Shown here piece by piece: positions 61,119 to 64,000 of a stretch of DNA of 64,000 nt. The DNA is from Candidatus Gastranaerophilales bacterium (lineage in GTDB: Bacteria > Cyanobacteriota > Vampirovibrionia > Gastranaerophilales > Gastranaerophilaceae), in assembly GCA_944325105.1 (NCBI GenBank), contig CALUYW010000005.1, positions 41,968-105,967 on the forward strand. The letters are read 5' to 3'. The position numbers were made by a program, and so were the translations under genes. Under the pieces are notes generated by a model. That model did not search any database, was not told where the DNA came from, and worked only from the letters and a program-made list of their open reading frames with translations. Numbering within the stretch: position 1 is the first letter of the stretch; each line of letters opens with the position of its first letter.

Positions 61119-61991
61119 ATGTCGCTAGGACTTTCAACAGATTTATTGAATATAAGCAGTTCTGCAAACTCTTCTTCGCAATCGGCGGATTGTGCTATAG
61201 ATACTCGCTTTTTTGCAGGATGCAATCTTCAGGAATTTACGCAAAAAGTCGAAGAAGGTCTTCAGGGCGAAGATAAAGAGTTTTTTCAAAGAATAAAAAA
61301 CAGGGGTATTGAAAGAACTTTTCAAGCCTACGATACAGACGCTAATGGCACACTTTCAGGTCAAGAAGCAATAGGGGTAAGCGCTGTCGGGATTAATCAG
61401 AGAAAATTTTCTGAAGCAATAAATGGCGGTGGTATGGATAGCTACCTTGATAGCTTGCTTGCAAAAATGAGTACTACTGATACAACAGGTTCTTACTCAA
61501 ACATATTATCAGCTTTTGCAGGGTCTTTAACAGGTGGCGCCGCAGGAACAAGCACATCTTCCGCTGCTGCAAATTTCGGCTTGCAATATAGCGGGAAAAG
61601 TGCTGCAGAGATGTCAAGATTGATGAGTTCAACCGGTTTTCACTCGGGAGCCTGGTGTGCTGATTTTGTTTATTACTGTTTGACAAACGCAGGAGTTGTT
61701 CCTGAAGGATACGATTCGATAAACCATGCTTCCTGTTCTTCAATTGCTTCTTGGGCAAGACAAACAGGCAGGGCATTTAGTGACCCGAGCCAAGCAAAAC
61801 CGGGTGACCTGTTAATTATGAACTCGGAAGGTCACATAGGCATTGTTACAAAAGTTGACTCCGAGGGTATTCATACAATAGAAGGCAATACCTCAAATGC
61901 AAGCGGTACATACAACAGCCCCGGAGGCGGCGGTTGGGTATGTGAAAAAGTTCGCGACTTTAGTTGTGTATCAACATTTGTCAGGATTTAA
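61119..61991 (+). CDS. CHAP-domain peptidoglycan hydrolase with EF-hand, no signal peptide
   Basis: 290 aa. Ser-rich N-terminus without signal; an EF-hand DTDANGTLSGQE at about residues 75-86; Gly/Ala/Ser-rich linker; C-terminal CHAP amidase/endopeptidase domain with catalytic Cys in HSGAWCADFVYYCLTNAG, His in EGHIGIVTKV and the EGNTS block. Paralogous in style to the glucosaminidase at 42867, with which it shares an identical upstream element. Likely cuts peptidoglycan after export by an unknown route. Confidence 0.86.
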   Translation: MSLGLSTDLLNISSSANSSSQSADCAIDTRFFAGCNLQEFTQKVEEGLQGEDKEFFQRIKNRGIERTFQAYDTDANGTLSGQEAIGVSAVGINQRKFSEAINGGGMDSYLDSLLAKMSTTDTTGSYSNILSAFAGSLTGGAAGTSTSSAAANFGLQYSGKSAAEMSRLMSSTGFHSGAWCADFVYYCLTNAGVVPEGYDSINHASCSSIASWARQTGRAFSDPSQAKPGDLLIMNSEGHIGIVTKVDSEGIHTIEGNTSNASGTYNSPGGGGWVCEKVRDFSCVSTFVRI

Positions 61992-62020
61992 CGGTTTTAT
62001 TTTTTGTCTTTTAAAAAAGA

Positions 62021-62046
62021 AAGGGGCGATAAGCCCCTTGTTTTTA
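62021..62046. terminator. Bidirectional terminator between CHAP and rubrerythrin genes
   Basis: AAGGGGC (62021-62027) / GCCCCTT (62033-62039), T-rich on the plus-strand side and A-rich before it, so it can act for both convergent genes. Confidence 0.85.
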
Positions 62047-62601
62047 TTCGTATTTTTGTTCTGCAACAAAGAAGTATGACTTAGGGTGTGAACAAACGGG
62101 GCATATTTCTGCCGCGTCTTCTCCGTCAAATCTGAAGCCGCAATTAGCACATTCCCAAGTGACTTTTTCGTCTTTTTTAAATACTTTGTCGTTTTCTATG
62201 TTTGATAAAAGTTTTTTATATCTTTCTTCATGGTGTTTTTCGATGCTTGCAACTTTTTCGAAAAGAAATGCTATTTTGTCAAAACCTTCTTCTCTTGCTT
62301 CTTTTGCAAATTCAGCATACATTTTTGTCCATTCATAATTTTCGCCTGACGCTGCTTCTTTGAGATTTTCTATGGTATTGCCTATAGAGCCTCCGTTTAA
62401 CAATTTAAACCAGATTTTAGCGTGTTCTTTTTCGTTGTTCGCTGTTTCTTCAAAAACTTTTGAAATTTGTACGTAGCCGTCTTTTTTAGCAGCTGAAGCA
62501 AAATATGTGTATTTGTTTCTCGCCCCCGATTCTCCTAAAAATGCTTCTAAAAGATTTTTCTCCGTTTTTGTGCCCTTAAGTTCTTTTTCGCTGTTTGACA
62601 T
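62044..62601 (-). CDS. rbr: Rubrerythrin
   Basis: 185 aa. N-terminal ferritin-like di-iron domain: [43 protein letters not shown], and a second E/H set in [24 protein letters not shown]. The C-terminal rubredoxin-type site is CANCGFRF...[11 protein letters not shown]. Reduces H2O2 in anaerobes. AAGGAG precedes the ATG; the promoter is TTGACA (62655-62660) -17- TATTCT (62632-62637). The upstream TTG-type extension is not needed. Confidence 0.94.
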   Translation of the reverse strand: MSNSEKELKGTKTEKNLLEAFLGESGARNKYTYFASAAKKDGYVQISKVFEETANNEKEHAKIWFKLLNGGSIGNTIENLKEAASGENYEWTKMYAEFAKEAREEGFDKIAFLFEKVASIEKHHEERYKKLLSNIENDKVFKKDEKVTWECANCGFRFDGEDAAEICPVCSHPKSYFFVAEQKYE

Positions 62602-62631
62602 ACTAAAGCTCCTTTTTAAGTGTATTAAATA

Positions 62632-62660
62632 AGAATACATTTTTAACCTGCTCTTGTCAA
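62632..62660 (-). promoter_or_regulatory. Rubrerythrin promoter
   Basis: Minus strand TTGACA (62655-62660), 17-nt spacer, TATTCT (62632-62637). A consensus sigma-70-type promoter giving a leader of about 25 nt. Confidence 0.75.
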
Positions 62661-62719
62661 AAAAAAATATTGTTTACTTTTTATAATGTTATATAATTAA
62701 AAAAACAAACGGTTATTTT

Positions 62720-63871
62720 ATGAAGAAAATTTTAATTTCACAGATTGATACGCCAAAACCTGACTATAAAAAATCTCAATTATCAAAAGAAAAAACGGTT
62801 TTAAGATGGCTTATAGATTTTATTACTTTTTCTGTCCGCAATGGCGCTATTGAATACGGTTCTTTGCTTCCTTCAAAGTCCGAACTTGCAAATTATCTTG
62901 GCGTGAGCATAGGAACTGTTCAAAATGCAATAAGGCAGGCAGAAGATATGGGTTATTTTGAGTCGAAACAGTCTGTTGGTACTATGGTTAAAGATCCGAC
63001 TCTTGTTGATAAAAAATTTGAAAAAATGCTCTCTAAAAAAGACATTGCAGTAGAAGAGATTAAAAAATATATTATTGATAATAAAATCAAAACCGGTTCT
63101 CAGCTTCCAAGTGTACTTGTGCTTTCCTCGGTAATAAATTTTCACCAAAATACAATCAGACTTGCTCTTGAATGTTTGGTAAGAGAAGGAATTTTGCTTA
63201 GAGTCGAACTTAGGGGGCATAAAGTTTGCTGGATTTATCAAAATAAAATAGTTCAAAAGCAAAGCGGTGTAAGTTTATATGAAAACAATACTTGCGTAAC
63301 TTTGATTGATAAAACCGCTAATAAGTTAAAGGAATATATTGTTTCTAACTGTACTCTTGGCGATAGAGTTCCTTCTAATGAAGAATTTTCAAAGATGTTC
63401 AATATTAGCATAAGGACAGTAAATGAGGCAACCAGAATATTAAACCAACAAAATATTATCCTCTCAAGGCGTGGCAAATATGGAACAATTTATCTTAACG
63501 ACCCGCAAAAAATCAAAAAACAAAAAGAGAGAGAGGAGAAGTCCTTATTTATGAGCAGAGGCCAGAAAGAGGGGCTGAGAAATACCTATTTGTATAATTG
63601 GGAAAAAGCGCTTTCTGCTCTTAAGAAATATATAATGCAAAACCATGAATCAGGCGACAAAATACCATCTATGAAGACTCTTGCTGCAATATTGTCCGTG
63701 AGTACAAATACTGTTAAAAAGGCGGTTTCAATACTTTGTGATGAAGGGTATCTTATTACTCAAAGAGGTAAGTACGGTGGTATTTTTGTGCTTGAAATAC
63801 CTCAAAAAGAATCCGAGGCATTTACTTGGTTGGCACTTAACCCTGATGTGGTAAGGGTTAAAAATAAATAA
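62720..63871 (+). CDS. Protein with four tandem GntR-type winged-helix domains
   Basis: 383 aa composed of four GntR-like DNA-binding units at residues about 28-90, 111-172, 199-259 and 297-358. Each has the G-x-x-(L/I/V)-P-S turn before the helix-turn-helix (GSLLPS, GSQLPS, GDRVPS, GDKIPS) and a wing ending RG(K/H)xG or similar. There is no UTRA, FCD or other effector domain. Linkers are basic. It could bind four half-sites or loop DNA. I know no characterised protein of this layout. A terminator hairpin follows. Confidence 0.85.
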   Translation: MKKILISQIDTPKPDYKKSQLSKEKTVLRWLIDFITFSVRNGAIEYGSLLPSKSELANYLGVSIGTVQNAIRQAEDMGYFESKQSVGTMVKDPTLVDKKFEKMLSKKDIAVEEIKKYIIDNKIKTGSQLPSVLVLSSVINFHQNTIRLALECLVREGILLRVELRGHKVCWIYQNKIVQKQSGVSLYENNTCVTLIDKTANKLKEYIVSNCTLGDRVPSNEEFSKMFNISIRTVNEATRILNQQNIILSRRGKYGTIYLNDPQKIKKQKEREEKSLFMSRGQKEGLRNTYLYNWEKALSALKKYIMQNHESGDKIPSMKTLAAILSVSTNTVKKAVSILCDEGYLITQRGKYGGIFVLEIPQKESEAFTWLALNPDVVRVKNK

Positions 63872-63898
63872 AGAGGACAAATGTCCTCTTTATCTTAT
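63869..63898 (+). terminator. Terminator hairpin after the four-GntR gene
   Basis: Perfect 10-bp stem TAAAGAGGAC (63869-63878) / GTCCTCTTTA (63883-63892), AAAT loop. The T-run after it is weak. The stem also covers the end of the minus-strand frame described below. Confidence 0.65.
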
Positions 63899-64000
63899 TC
63901 CGCTTGCTCCTGTGGGCATCCCATGTTCCCTACTCCTGCTCACTTGCTCCTGAGGAAATCTTCGATTTCCACGTACCCCAAGGGCATTTCCAAACTCTAA
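63890..64000 (-). CDS. Possible C-terminal end of a minus-strand gene (partial)
   Basis: A minus-strand frame is open from the window edge to TAA at 63890-63892: 36 codons reading, in part, GVRGNRRFPQEQV and MPTGASGIR. It is richer in G/C than its surroundings and contains repeated GCAAG and CTCAGGAGCAAG-like words, so it may be the tail of a large repeat-bearing protein or a repeat with no coding function. Too short to assign. Confidence 0.3.
   Translation of the reverse strand, partial: LEFGNALGVRGNRRFPQEQVSRSREHGMPTGASGIR

Noticed and set aside
1..64000. Insertion sequences, prophage or integrase genes
   Set aside because: No transposase, recombinase or phage structural gene was recognised. 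The holin-family protein at 54216 belongs to a common chromosomal family and is not evidence of a prophage.

Overview
The window is about 64 kb of compact, AT-rich bacterial chromosome. The gene content suggests a non-photosynthetic relative of the cyanobacteria (Vampirovibrionia/Melainabacteria, probably a gut Gastranaerophilales-type organism). The main arguments are a partial LdpA-like protein at the left edge (a cyanobacterial Fe-S redox/clock-input family), fermentative metabolism (AdhE under a Rex-type operator, the [FeFe]-hydrogenase maturase HydE, rubrerythrin), no photosynthesis or respiratory genes, and several cytoplasmic-looking EF-hand/LysM/cell-wall-hydrolase proteins. The taxonomic call is inference from sequence alone.

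Layout. 1-4.2 kb: ldpA-like, tilS, hpt, then spmAB-type membrane proteins and two small unknowns on the other strand. 4.4-11.1 kb: a TPR protein, then minus-strand aroC-aroK-aroB and gmk-coaBC-nif3-like. 11.1-16.7 kb: two EF-hand proteins and the dgt-dnaG-rpoD macromolecular synthesis operon. 16.8-20.5 kb: HEAT protein, queC, a DUF366-like protein, a SPOR protein and rpmB. 20.5-28.3 kb: rex, adhE, a PiT-like membrane protein, a CCG-domain Fe-S protein, a prepilin-like mini-protein and two medium-chain dehydrogenases. 28.3-33.3 kb: an accessory stretch behind tRNA-Phe, with two exact 94-bp repeats abutting the tRNA, MarR plus cupin, arsM/arsR, MBL hydrolase/HxlR and an acetyltransferase. 33.4-34.9 kb: a trpR-trpB operon with two operator-like boxes. 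35.1-41.8 kb: a surface-glycan cluster (GDPD, HAD, two nucleotidyltransferases, cupin, GT2-WavE fusion, WavE, acetyltransferase). 41.8-44.4 kb: CDF exporter with a CsoR/RcnR repressor, a glucosaminidase and unknowns. 44.5-52.6 kb: the arginine operon argC-J-B-D-G-H-F. 52.6-57.1 kb: ilvA-ridA, a holin-like protein, hydE, a MoeB/ThiF-type enzyme and pgeF. 57.1-64 kb: an EF-hand-like protein, a HAD phosphatase, UDP-xylose synthesis genes (uxs, ugd), a CHAP hydrolase, rubrerythrin and a protein with four GntR-type winged helices.

The most striking regulatory element is in front of argC. A 20-residue leader peptide with five Arg codons, three of them consecutive CGC, overlaps a 10-bp hairpin. The 3' part of that hairpin can instead pair with the 5' arm of a strong intrinsic terminator, which is the full architecture of a ribosome-mediated arginine attenuator. 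A second unlisted pattern is that eight genes have a -10-like hexamer exactly six bases before the start codon and no usable ribosome-binding site, pointing to frequent leaderless transcription. A third is the pair of 94-bp units in front of tRNA-Phe, each repeating the tRNA 5' end and carrying a 15-nt antisense copy of its D-arm region.

Most local regulators are paired with plausible operators: Rex on adhE, MarR between its own -35 and -10, ArsR, HxlR, TrpR and CsoR/RcnR. No insertion sequence, integrase, rRNA or CRISPR array was recognised.
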